From positions 20,535-84,534 of the forward strand of contig JAISNV010000043.1 in assembly GCA_031276035.1 (NCBI GenBank): a DNA stretch of 64,000 nucleotides, given 5' to 3'. The notes below the pieces were generated by a model that was not told the origin of the DNA, did no database searches, and worked only from the letters and a program-made list of their open reading frames with translations. The DNA is from Bacteroidales bacterium (GTDB lineage: Bacteria > Bacteroidota > Bacteroidia > Bacteroidales > BM520). Every line of letters starts with the position of its first letter. The first letter of the stretch is position 1. Below, piece after piece: positions 55,791 to 64,000 of this stretch. The position numbers and the translations under genes are program-made.

Positions 55791-57011
55791 CTACTCGTAC
55801 CTTATTGTCTGAATAGGATTTATTTTTGATATCAATGCCGTTGGAATAATCACAATTAACATACAAATTAGAAATATTCCGATATCTACCGAAACCATTT
55901 GCCATAGATTTATTTCTATCGGAACAGTGTTCACGTAATATGATTCCTGAGGTAAGGAAATGATTTTGAAATTTATTTGAAGATAAGATAAAATTAATGT
56001 GAGAGCGTTGCCGATAAGAATGCCGATACCTACTATATATGCCGCTTTTACTAAGAATATTTTACGTATTTCACGGTTGTTCATTCCCAAAGCTTTCAAA
56101 ATCCCTATCATTGATGTTCTTTCAATAATAATTATTATCAATACGGAAATGATAGTAACAATGCAAACAATACTCATAACACTTAAAAGAACGGCAACAT
56201 TTACATCTTGCAATGAAAGCCAATCAAAAACTTGCGGATTAATATCATAAACCGTTTGCAATTTGCAATTGTACGGCATTAGGGGAAGAATTTGCCGGTA
56301 AGCAATCTCAATATCGGAAAGTGAATTCAAATATATTTCATATCCATTCGATTGTGTATCAGTCCAATTATTCAGTTGTCTGATTATATTTATATCCGAA
56401 ATAATAAACGTCTTATCATAATCGCCAAAGCCGGATTCATAAATTGCAGCTACGATAAATCTCCTAACTCTCGGGCTCTGGTCATAGAGAAAATATCCAT
56501 CAATTTTATCATTAACGGATAAATTCAACTTATTTGCAACAATTTTGGAAATAACTATCGAATCATTATTTTTCCCATTATCGAATTTTGGAATTTGTCC
56601 TTCAATAATTTCTCCCGAGAAATTATTGAAATCGAAATCGGCTCCTATTCCTTTAAAAGCAACTCCTTCAATATTATCGCTTGTTTTTAGAATACCCGCT
56701 TTTAAAGCATATTCATTAACCGACTGAACATATTTTACTTTTGAAATATTACTGATATATTCGGCATCAATTTCTATAGGCTTTGATTCCCAAGATTCGT
56801 TGTAATCGAAATTCGAAATTCTGAGATGACCCACAAAACCTGCAATCTTTTTTTCGATCTGATTTTTAAATCCAGTAACAATAAAAACTGCCATCAACAT
56901 TACAATAACACCCAAAGTAATTGTGCCTATTGCAATTTTTACAATATTTCCGGAATAATCATTTTTATTGATTTTCAAAATCTTCTTTGAAATAAAAGAA
57001 AAGGCTTTCAT
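55791..57011 (-). CDS. LolC/LolE-family ABC permease
   Basis: A 406-residue inner-membrane protein with the lipoprotein-releasing permease layout: N-terminal helix (about 22-48), large periplasmic domain (about 50-265), then three helices with the FtsX pattern ('IIIIERTSMIGILKALGMNN', 'REIRKIFLVKAAYIVGIGIL', 'INPIQTIRYE'). In the Lol pathway such proteins extract lipoproteins from the inner membrane with the ATPase LolD, which is not in this window. Last gene of a five-gene cluster; its ATG is 1 bp after the namZ stop. Confidence 0.85.
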   Translation of the reverse strand: MKAFSFISKKILKINKNDYSGNIVKIAIGTITLGVIVMLMAVFIVTGFKNQIEKKIAGFVGHLRISNFDYNESWESKPIEIDAEYISNISKVKYVQSVNEYALKAGILKTSDNIEGVAFKGIGADFDFNNFSGEIIEGQIPKFDNGKNNDSIVISKIVANKLNLSVNDKIDGYFLYDQSPRVRRFIVAAIYESGFGDYDKTFIISDINIIRQLNNWTDTQSNGYEIYLNSLSDIEIAYRQILPLMPYNCKLQTVYDINPQVFDWLSLQDVNVAVLLSVMSIVCIVTIISVLIIIIIERTSMIGILKALGMNNREIRKIFLVKAAYIVGIGILIGNALTLILSYLQINFKIISLPQESYYVNTVPIEINLWQMVSVDIGIFLICMLIVIIPTALISKINPIQTIRYE

Positions 57012-57012
57012 A

Positions 57013-58209
57013 TCAATAAATCAAATATTTACTTCTGATAATCTTGAAGTTACTTATATCTTCTTGCCAACTTGCTCTTATAGTATCAATATCAGCATTA
57101 TTTTCGATTTGTTCTCTTAGTTTTGATGTTCCGGCAAGTTTATCAAAAAATGGAATAAAGAATTTATCCTTGTTCTTCAAATCTTTATAACAAGAAATAA
57201 GAATATCAAAATTCAATTCGTGAATAGAATTTCGCCATTCGTACCCTTGTCCGACAAGATTATATCCGATACATTCCTTATCTTTTAATTTCGGATTGGG
57301 AGCTGCATGCGAAATACTCCGCGGAGTAAAGGTTGTGTCACCTTTTGAAAGATCCGGATGACCGACTAATTCAAAAGGAAAATCGGTTCCTCTTCCAACC
57401 GAAACACAAGTTCCTTCAAAAAAACAAAGTGAAGGATACATCCATATTGCACTCATATTTTGAAGATTAGGAGACGGAGCCACAGGCAATTCATAATAGG
57501 AGCTGTAAGTATAATTAGCCACCGGAATTACTTTCACCATTTTCTTATCATGAAAATTAGGAGAAATCCAATCTTCACCAACAACCATTAATCCGTATTC
57601 GCCTATAGTCATCCCATAAACAACAGGAATTTTGTGCATTCCAACAAAAGACTCGAAACCATCCTCAAGTACCGGACCATCAATATAATGCGCATTGGGA
57701 TTCGGTCTGTCGAGGATAATAACCGGAATATCCGCTTCGGCACAAGCTTCAAGAACATAAGTCAATGTGGATATATACGTATAAAACCTCACTCCAACAT
57801 CTTGAAGATCGAAAAGCATTACATCAATATTTTCAAGTTGTTTCTGAGTAGGTTTTTTATTATTTCCGTATAAAGAAATTATCGGTAAACCGGTAAGCTC
57901 GTCTTTATTGTCGGAAATAAGTTCCCCAGCACCGGCATCACCACGGAAACCATGTTCGGGACAATATATCTTTGTAACAGTAACTTTTTCCGAAAGTAGA
58001 ACATCAACAAGATGTTTATCTTTAAAAATTGATGTTTGATTAGCTACAATTCCTATTGATTTATTTTTTAAATCATTCAGATAAAGTTCTGTACGTTCCG
58101 CACCGGGAACTATTTTTGCATTTTGAGCGTAAACATTAATCTGCAAAAAAAAGCATGAGACTAAGACTATATGAGTAAAACTCATTTTTTTAAAAAATCT
58201 TATTCTCAT
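57013..58209 (-). CDS. namZ: Exo-beta-N-acetylmuramidase, NamZ/GH171 (DUF1343) family
   Basis: A 398-residue exported enzyme (signal peptide ending VYAQ) of the DUF1343 family, now glycoside hydrolase family 171, which removes terminal MurNAc from peptidoglycan fragments. Seen: 'GIVANQTSIF', 'KIYCPEHGFRGDAGAGE', 'DVMLFDLQDVGVRFYTYIST', 'VIILDRPNPN', 'GMTIGEYG' and 'MWMYPS'-like residues (actual AIWMYPSLCFFEGT). It is co-oriented with an aminotransferase 12 bp upstream and the LolC/E-like gene 1 bp downstream. Probable role: murein recycling or scavenging. Confidence 0.88.
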   Translation of the reverse strand: MRIRFFKKMSFTHIVLVSCFFLQINVYAQNAKIVPGAERTELYLNDLKNKSIGIVANQTSIFKDKHLVDVLLSEKVTVTKIYCPEHGFRGDAGAGELISDNKDELTGLPIISLYGNNKKPTQKQLENIDVMLFDLQDVGVRFYTYISTLTYVLEACAEADIPVIILDRPNPNAHYIDGPVLEDGFESFVGMHKIPVVYGMTIGEYGLMVVGEDWISPNFHDKKMVKVIPVANYTYSSYYELPVAPSPNLQNMSAIWMYPSLCFFEGTCVSVGRGTDFPFELVGHPDLSKGDTTFTPRSISHAAPNPKLKDKECIGYNLVGQGYEWRNSIHELNFDILISCYKDLKNKDKFFIPFFDKLAGTSKLREQIENNADIDTIRASWQEDISNFKIIRSKYLIY

Positions 58210-58221
58210 GCCGGGAAGTAT

Positions 58222-59421
58222 TTATTGTGTTCTGCCGGGATAAACCTCGAGAGCTTTTTTAAGGCAGATCATAGATTTTTTAAGATCTTCTACTTTAAGA
58301 ACATAACTAATTCTCACTTCGTCTTTACCGGAGCCAGGAGTAGAATAGAATCCTGTAGCAGGAGCCAACATCACCGTTTCGCCATTGAAATCAAAATCTT
58401 CCAAAAGCCATTGAGCAAATCTATCGGAATCATCGATAGGCAACTTGGCAACTATGTAGAAAGCACCTTTCGGCATTGGGCAGTATGCTCCGGGAATATT
58501 TTCAATTCCTTCGTAAACGGCTTTTCTGCGAGCATCATACTCTTTAATAATCTTATCGAAATAATCTTTTTCGACATATTGAGATGCCTCAGCAGCAATT
58601 TGTCCGAATGACGGCGGGCTTAATCTTGCTTGTGCAAATTTCATTGCGGTACTCATCACCTCTTTATTTTTAGAAATCATGCAACCTATTCTGAAACCAC
58701 AAGCCGAATATCTTTTCGACACACTATCAAAGAGAATAACATTATTTTCCAGACCGTTAAGATGCATCACGGAATAATGTTTAGCTCCGTCGTAGCAAAA
58801 TTCTCTGTAAACTTCATCTGCGAAAATATAAAGATCATATTTTATAGCAATATCTCTCAGTGTTTCCAATTCTTCTTTGGAATAAAGATAACCTGTAGGA
58901 TTATTAGGGTTACAGATCATTATAGCTTTGGTTTTCGGAGTGATAACTTTTTCAAATTCCGAAATAGGCGGCAGAGCGAATCCGTCTTCGATATGAGATA
59001 CAATAGGAACTACATTTATTCCGCTACTGATTGAAAATCCGTTATAATTAGCATAAAAAGGTTCGGGAATAATAATTTCATCACCTTCATCAAGGCAAGT
59101 TTCCATAGCAAACATAATAGCTTCGGATGCGCCTTCGGTAACGATAATATCATCAACAGTAATATCAATACCTATTGATTTATAATAATCGACCAAAACT
59201 TTTCTGTAAGAAACATTACCTGCGGAATGGCTGTATTCAATAACCTTACCATTGTAATTTTTCAATGCATTGAGCATTACCTCAGGTGTTTCAATATCAG
59301 GTTGACCGATATTTAGATGATAAACTTTGATTCCGCGTTTTTTTGCAGCATCAGAATAAGGAACGAGTTTTCTAATAGGAGAAGCGGGCATTTTGAGTCC
59401 CTTTTGAGATATTTTTGGCAT
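58222..59421 (-). CDS. PLP-dependent aspartate/aromatic aminotransferase
   Basis: A 399-residue fold-type I aminotransferase. Seen: 'LNIGQPDIETPEVML', 'VTEGASEAIMFAM', 'ICNPNNPTGYLYS', 'IFADEVYREFCYD', the cofactor Lys in 'FDSVSKRYSACGFRIG', and the substrate Arg in 'VRISYVL'. It is closest to the AspC/AAT-I-beta group and probably makes aspartate or handles another amino acid. The exact substrate is not decidable by eye. Six bp separate it from the DUF1573 gene upstream. Confidence 0.88.
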   Translation of the reverse strand: MPKISQKGLKMPASPIRKLVPYSDAAKKRGIKVYHLNIGQPDIETPEVMLNALKNYNGKVIEYSHSAGNVSYRKVLVDYYKSIGIDITVDDIIVTEGASEAIMFAMETCLDEGDEIIIPEPFYANYNGFSISSGINVVPIVSHIEDGFALPPISEFEKVITPKTKAIMICNPNNPTGYLYSKEELETLRDIAIKYDLYIFADEVYREFCYDGAKHYSVMHLNGLENNVILFDSVSKRYSACGFRIGCMISKNKEVMSTAMKFAQARLSPPSFGQIAAEASQYVEKDYFDKIIKEYDARRKAVYEGIENIPGAYCPMPKGAFYIVAKLPIDDSDRFAQWLLEDFDFNGETVMLAPATGFYSTPGSGKDEVRISYVLKVEDLKKSMICLKKALEVYPGRTQ

Positions 59422-59427
59422 ATTAAA

Positions 59428-59889
59428 TTAATTATTTACCGGAACTGCGCCCGGGTTAACATTATTATTGAGCAATTGTTGATCAGCCGCATTCTTTACA
59501 ACTTCTCCCTTAATACGTAAAACTACAGGACTGTTTGAAGCGTTGGAAACAATTGTAACTGATTTATTGATTGGACCTACTCTGTTAGTTGAATATTTAA
59601 CTTTAATCTCAGTTGATTTACCTGGAAGGATTGGAGCTTTAGTCCATTCCGGCACAGTACATCCGCAAGTAGATTTAGCATCTGTAAGAATTAACGGTTC
59701 TTTTCCTGTGTTAGTGAGGGTAAAAACACAATTACCATCGCCGTTTTCCATAATTTTACCATAGTCATGCACAAGTTTGTCAAAATCCATATAAGGTGCA
59801 TGAGGATTAACATCTTTTGCATTATCTTGAGCAAAAGTGATTGTTGAAAATGCAACAATCATACTCATTAAAACAAATAACTTTTTCAT
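59428..59889 (-). CDS. DUF1573 (Ig-like) exported protein
   Basis: A 153-residue protein with a signal peptide (to about 20, TFAQ) and one DUF1573 domain: 'FDKLVHDYGKIMENGDG', 'FTLTNTGKEPLILTDAKSTCGCTVPEW', cited by its ends, and 'GKSTEIKVKYSTNRVG'. The family is abundant in Bacteroidetes and has no known activity. The C-terminus is Asn-rich. It sits between ctpA and the aminotransferase with gaps of 26 and 6 bp. Confidence 0.88.
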   Translation of the reverse strand: MKKLFVLMSMIVAFSTITFAQDNAKDVNPHAPYMDFDKLVHDYGKIMENGDGNCVFTLTNTGKEPLILTDAKSTCGCTVPEWTKAPILPGKSTEIKVKYSTNRVGPINKSVTIVSNASNSPVVLRIKGEVVKNAADQQLLNNNVNPGAVPVNN

Positions 59890-59915
59890 AGAGCAATTTT
59901 AATTAATTATATAAA

Positions 59916-61487
59916 TTATTTTTCTTTTAATATTCGGATTGCCGTATTAAATTCGGGTTCAATTTTATTGATAACCTCATAGAAAGTGTCTGTATCATAG
60001 AGATTTCTTCCGATAAAAGCTTTCAATTGAGCAACCACGAGCGGACTTAATTCGACTGGTGTATTTTCATCAATAATTATGCCGTTCTCTTCACATAACT
60101 CAAATATTTTTTTTATGTCTTTATCCGATATTTTATAATTATCAATAAAGGATTTTTTATCAGGATATTGTTTCAATAAACTTTTTCTACTATTATCCAT
60201 AAGATATATAGAATATTTATTTGCAATGCCTTTAGAAATGAATTTTTTAGTAAAATCATCATACATTGTGGAATCAAAAGGCACGAAGATATCAGGCATA
60301 ATTCCGCCGCCGCCGTAAACAACCCTTCCGGAAGCAGTATAATACTTCAAAGAATCTGGAAATGAAATACTATCTTGATGAATATGTTCACCGTGCTTCA
60401 GACGGTTTGAAATATCCTTAAAATACTCATCCTTGCCGTCATCATAAGGCTTTTGTATATATCTTCCACTTGGAGTATAATATCTTGCAATAGTAATTCG
60501 CACCTGAGAACTATCTGGCAAATTAAACGGTCTTTGCACAAGACCTTTTCCGAATGAACGGCGACCGATGACTGTTCCTCTATCCCAATCCTGAATTGCG
60601 CCGGCAAGTATTTCACTTGCGGAAGCAGAGCCTTCATTAATCATAACAACAACATCACCCTTTTCAAAATCGCCTTTATTTGTAGCAATAGCATCCGAAC
60701 GCGGAGCCATTCTTCCTTCGGTATAAACAATAAGTTTTCCTTCAGTAAGAAATTCATCGGCAAGAGAAATAGCAACATCAAGAAATCCACCGGAATTATT
60801 TCTAAGGTCGAGGATTAATTTTTTCATACCTTCTTTTTTCAACTTGCTTAATGCTTCATGAAATTCATCCATTGTTGAGCGAGAGAACCTGTTTAATTTG
60901 ATATAACCGATTTCATCATCAATCATATATTTGGCGTCAATACTATAAACCGGAATAACATCTCTGACAATAGTAAAATCAAGTAATTTCGGCTCGCCTT
61001 TTCTAAGGATCTTTACATCAACAGTAGTATTTTTCGGCCCCCTTAATTGTTTTTGAATCCATGAGGACGTAACATCTTTCCCTGCCGCATTCTGTCCATC
61101 AATTTCCACAATCTTATCACCTGCCATAATACCTACTTTATCAGACGGACCACCCGCAATAGGTGAAATAACCAATAAAGTATCTTCAACCATCTGAAAT
61201 TGAACGCCAATACCTTCGAAATTTCCTTGTAAAGGCTCGTTAGATGCCCTTGCTTCCTCAACATCAAGATACGCACTATGAGGGTCCAATTCTTTAAGCA
61301 TTGCCTCAAGGGCAGCTTCAATTATTTTTTCATTATCAACAGAATCTACATAATAAAAATTTAGTGTTTGAAAAACACGGTTAAATTTATTAAGTTGTTC
61401 TTTCGCTTTTTCGGACTGACAGTATATATCATCACAAACGAAAAACAACATAGCAAATATTAATATTCTAAATATTTTTTTATGCAT
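59916..61487 (-). CDS. C-terminal processing protease (S41 family)
   Basis: A 523-residue exported serine protease (signal to about 25). A PDZ domain (about 85-175, 'GIGVQFQMVEDTLLVISPI', 'VGIMAGDKIVEIDGQ') is followed by the S41 core with 'LILDLRNNSGGFLDVA', the catalytic Ser in 'NEGSASASEILAGA' and the Lys in 'IGRRSFGKGLVQ'. It cleaves proteins at C-terminal tails in the periplasm. First gene of the minus-strand five-gene cluster, with a TACTTTTGT promoter element at 61505-61513. I used the ATG at 61487, two codons inside the longest frame. Confidence 0.93.
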   Translation of the reverse strand: MHKKIFRILIFAMLFFVCDDIYCQSEKAKEQLNKFNRVFQTLNFYYVDSVDNEKIIEAALEAMLKELDPHSAYLDVEEARASNEPLQGNFEGIGVQFQMVEDTLLVISPIAGGPSDKVGIMAGDKIVEIDGQNAAGKDVTSSWIQKQLRGPKNTTVDVKILRKGEPKLLDFTIVRDVIPVYSIDAKYMIDDEIGYIKLNRFSRSTMDEFHEALSKLKKEGMKKLILDLRNNSGGFLDVAISLADEFLTEGKLIVYTEGRMAPRSDAIATNKGDFEKGDVVVMINEGSASASEILAGAIQDWDRGTVIGRRSFGKGLVQRPFNLPDSSQVRITIARYYTPSGRYIQKPYDDGKDEYFKDISNRLKHGEHIHQDSISFPDSLKYYTASGRVVYGGGGIMPDIFVPFDSTMYDDFTKKFISKGIANKYSIYLMDNSRKSLLKQYPDKKSFIDNYKISDKDIKKIFELCEENGIIIDENTPVELSPLVVAQLKAFIGRNLYDTDTFYEVINKIEPEFNTAIRILKEK

Positions 61488-61504
61488 AATCAACGAAAAA
61501 TTTT

Positions 61505-61513
61505 ACAAAAGTA
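61505..61513 (-). promoter_or_regulatory. -7 element for ctpA cluster
   Basis: TACTTTTGT on the minus strand, 17 bp before the ctpA ATG. Confidence 0.45.
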
Positions 61514-61708
61514 CAAAACAATTGATAATTAACAATTAACTATTGATAATTTAATTAATAATTAACACTTAATTGCTAATAATGTGTGATTTAGCTATCA
61601 TAATTATTAATTCTAATCTCAAATTAATGAGGACTAAATTCAATGTTAATATTTACAAATTATCACAGTTATTCTTAAATTTAATTCTTAATTCCTAACT
61701 TAAAAAAT

Positions 61709-61717
61709 TATCTTTGC
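61709..61717 (+). promoter_or_regulatory. -7 element for rhomboid gene
   Basis: TATCTTTGC, 16 bp before the GTG at 61734. Confidence 0.6.
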
Positions 61718-61733
61718 AAAAACAAAAGCAATA

Positions 61734-62387
61734 GTGGCAAAAGCAGAATTAAAATCTTTACTCCTATCAATGGTTGTTCCGACGATCTTGGTATTTATAA
61801 TATGTATGGTAAAATTTATTGAGATTTTGTTTAATATTTCTTTTACAGAATACGGATTAATACCTCTTAATATAAAAGGTTTAATAGGTATAATTACTGC
61901 GCCTTTTATACATCTTGATTTCAAACACCTTATCGGTAATTGTGTCCCTTTATTTGTTTTAACAACAGGTTTATTTTACTTTTATAAAGATATTTCATAT
62001 CAAGTTATTGTTTTATCGTGGTTATTAACTGGTTTAATGACTTGGTTAATGGGGAGGGAACATTCCGTTCACATTGGTGCCAGCGGTATAGTTTATGCAT
62101 TGATTACTTTTCACTTAACAAGTGCTCTGTTAAGAAAAAGGAAAGACTTGACAGCATTTTCTTTAATTGTAATATTTCTATACGGTAGTTTTATTTGGGG
62201 ATTTTTTCCCGATTTTTTTCCTGAACGAAACATAAGTTGGGAATCTCATTTATCAGGAGCAGTCTGTGGAGTAATTATAGCATTATTTTATAAGAATGAA
62301 GGCCCGCAAAAAATTATTCATAACTGGGATGAGGAAGACGAAAATAATGATGAAGACAGATGGTGGGAGATTCAAAACAATACATAA
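61734..62387 (+). CDS. Rhomboid-family intramembrane serine protease
   Basis: A 217-residue membrane protein with six predicted helices. The catalytic Ser is in 'VHIGASGIVYALIT' and the His in 'SWESHLSGAVCGV'. An HxxxxN-like element, 'HLDFKHLIGNCVPLFV', lies in helix 2. The C-terminus is acidic (NWDEEDENNDEDRWWE). GTG start, chosen because the promoter element is just upstream. Substrate unknown. Confidence 0.9.
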   Translation: MAKAELKSLLLSMVVPTILVFIICMVKFIEILFNISFTEYGLIPLNIKGLIGIITAPFIHLDFKHLIGNCVPLFVLTTGLFYFYKDISYQVIVLSWLLTGLMTWLMGREHSVHIGASGIVYALITFHLTSALLRKRKDLTAFSLIVIFLYGSFIWGFFPDFFPERNISWESHLSGAVCGVIIALFYKNEGPQKIIHNWDEEDENNDEDRWWEIQNNT

Positions 62388-62455
62388 ATCCATTTAAATA
62401 GGAGAATAATATGATATTTTTTTAATTTTTTCTTGTGTGAAACAAAAAAAAACCA

Positions 62456-62464
62456 TATTTTTGC
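62456..62464 (+). promoter_or_regulatory. -7 element for BNR-repeat protein gene
   Basis: TATTTTTGC, 62 bp before the ATG at 62527. Confidence 0.6.
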
Positions 62465-62526
62465 ATGATTTTAAAAAAAGATTTTTTATCAAACAATTAT
62501 TAATAAACAATTAATTTAAATTATTA

Positions 62527-64000
62527 TGAAAAAGTTTTTTACACTATTTATGGCAAGTTTAATTGCCATTGCGAGTTTGGCGCAAACAAAAACACGAGTT
62601 CCAGACGAAGTCCTTAACAAAGCAGTAGAAATGAGCAATCGCAACACTAATAATGTTCAAATGCCTTTCAAGGTTGCTCCTTCAACAAAATCTGTTGCTT
62701 TAGCTCCTCAAGAAATAGAAGTCGGTCATACTTACTATGATTTACAAAGTAATTCTTCTTTAGCAAACAGGTTTTACAGATATGATGACGGCAGTATTGT
62801 TGCTACCTGGACAGGTGGTATGGAAGCTGCTGCATTTAATGACAGAGGTTCTTTTTCTACCTATTGGACCAAATTACAGGATCAAACATGGGGATGGTCT
62901 ATTAACCCGGATGATGTAGGTAGAATTGAAGGTTACCGCGCAGGTTGGCCGAGTTATGCTCCTTATGAAAACGGAGAAATCATGGTTTCTCACAGTTCTG
63001 GTATCGGTTTACATAAACGTGACCAAGTAGGTACCGGTGACTGGAGTTTAGTAACACAAAGTATTTCAAGTACTTCAAACTCATGGCCGCGTGCTTGTGT
63101 AAACAATGGCACAATACATGTACTCGAAGGTCACCAAACAAGTGGAACTCCTATGGAAAACCATGTTTATTATTCAAGATCAAAAGACGGTGGACAAACT
63201 TGGGCTCCTCAAGGTGAAACTCCGGAACTTATCGGTTCTGATTATTACAGTACAATAGCTTTTTCTGCCGATGATTATGTTTGGGCAGAACCAAATAACG
63301 GTGTAATTGCTTTTGCTATGTTTTCAAATTTTGCTGACCTTGTTATCATGAAATCAGAAGATGATGGCGACACATGGGAAAAAATAATTGCTTGGGAACA
63401 TCCGATACCATTCTATAATTATAATACTATGGTTTATACAGATACTTTATATGCACCTAACGGTTCAGGAAATATTGTGATTGATGATAACGGTAATTGT
63501 CATATTGCTTTTAATGTAAACAGATATTTAGTTACTGAAACAGGTGGTAGCAGTTCTTATTTTCCAGCTCTCGGACATTCTTTCTATTGGAACGAAACAT
63601 TAGATCCTTTTACAGATCTTAATAACCAATATGATGCTCTTCATGCTGAGTTACACCCCGAATATTTACAAGACGGTAGATGTATTCTTGCTTACGGTTT
63701 TGACTTTGATGGTGACGGTTCATGGTTTGGCGAGACTACTGATGGTCTTACATATTACCGCTGTACAGGTCCTATTACTCACATTACCATGACACAGGTA
63801 AGTGCAGACAGGCTTGTTATTGCTATTTCACTTACTGATGATTCAGCTCCGCTTTCAGCAGGTGGTAGTACTTATTATGCAAAAAGAATTTTCTTATGCT
63901 CTTATGTATTTAATGAAATTTATGAAGAGTGGAGATTTGATACCAATTGGGTAACTGATCCTGATATGGTTAGTTATGACTTATTCTCAGAAACCCCAAC
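62527..64000 (+). CDS. Secreted BNR/sialidase-like propeller protein (partial, runs off right edge)
   Basis: The open frame covers 491 codons and continues past the window. It has a signal peptide (MKKFFTLFMASLIAIASLAQ) and a beta-propeller-like body with two Asp-box motifs, SKDGGQTW and SEDDGDTW, typical of BNR repeats in sialidases and other secreted propellers. I saw no catalytic FRIP or sialidase Arg triad, so activity is not supported. Acidic loops (DFDGDG) may bind calcium. A type IX sorting domain might follow beyond the edge. Confidence 0.7.

Noticed and set aside
1..64000. tRNA, rRNA, prophage, insertion sequence or restriction system
   Set aside because: No cloverleaf-like sequences, no transposase, integrase, capsid or methylase motifs were seen.

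Overview
The window reads as a chromosome segment of a low-G+C anaerobic Bacteroidetes, most likely of the order Bacteroidales. I infer this from the many promoters with the phylum's -7 element (TAnnTTTGC), two SusC/BtuB-style TonB receptors with N-terminal carboxypeptidase-like domains, GH92 and GH109 glycosidases, PyrK/PyrD-type pyrimidine synthesis, DUF1573 and DUF5606 proteins, and a GCDSIV-repeat surface protein. No rRNA, tRNA, CRISPR array, insertion sequence or prophage was seen.

Layout. 1-5242 (minus): a giant secreted repeat protein that runs off the left edge, with 24 copies of a 49-residue unit and a one-base frameshift near its N-terminus. 5899-9159: a beta-propeller fused to an Omp85-like barrel. 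9191-15489 (minus): GH109, an Ig-like lipoprotein with a His/Asp-rich loop, a phospho-sugar mutase with a shortened end, and RmlD. 15812-18745: a GH92 mannosidase. 18792-20152 (minus): a flavin/Fe-S pair. 20471-23557 (minus): three peptidoglycan enzymes. 23962-25249: a hemerythrin protein overlapping a LuxR regulator with a degenerate receiver. 25420-25650: a candidate small RNA. 25866-29610: a siderophore-type TonB receptor and a PepSY membrane protein. 29707-31991: DUF5606 and pyrK-pyrD. 32190-33356 (minus): an NtrC-class regulator without its DNA-binding domain. 33686-40427: ComEC, an ECF sigma factor, a small protein, Nth, RecA, a TPR lipoprotein and a radical SAM protein. 41083-43742: a zinc metallopeptidase with a promoter inside an inverted repeat, and MsrA. 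43999-48896: two tandem 792-residue ABC permeases behind a sigma-54-like promoter. 49093-52288: a Crp/Fnr regulator divergent from a ferredoxin and hcp, with a palindrome at an activator position. 52628-55667: a His-rich small protein and a TonB receptor with a CxxC plug. 55791-61487 (minus): a five-gene cluster of ctpA, DUF1573, aminotransferase, namZ and a LolC/E-like permease. 61734-62387: a rhomboid protease. 62527-64000: a secreted BNR-repeat protein that runs off the right edge.

How the genes fit together. Three themes recur: envelope and peptidoglycan work (MltC-like, two L,D-transpeptidase-like proteins, NamZ, CtpA, LolC/E, GH92/GH109); stress handling of NO and oxidants in an anaerobe (hcp with its ferredoxin and Crp/Fnr regulator, hemerythrin/LuxR, MsrA); and metal uptake (TonB receptor plus PepSY; His-rich protein plus TonB receptor). 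The signals least explained by known families are the terminator-ended RNA candidate at 25420-25650, the long intergenic inverted repeats (28328-28451, 52302-52392, 40878-40909), the promoter-spanning operator at 40977-41014 and the hcp palindrome. All functional statements come from reading the sequence. No database search was run.
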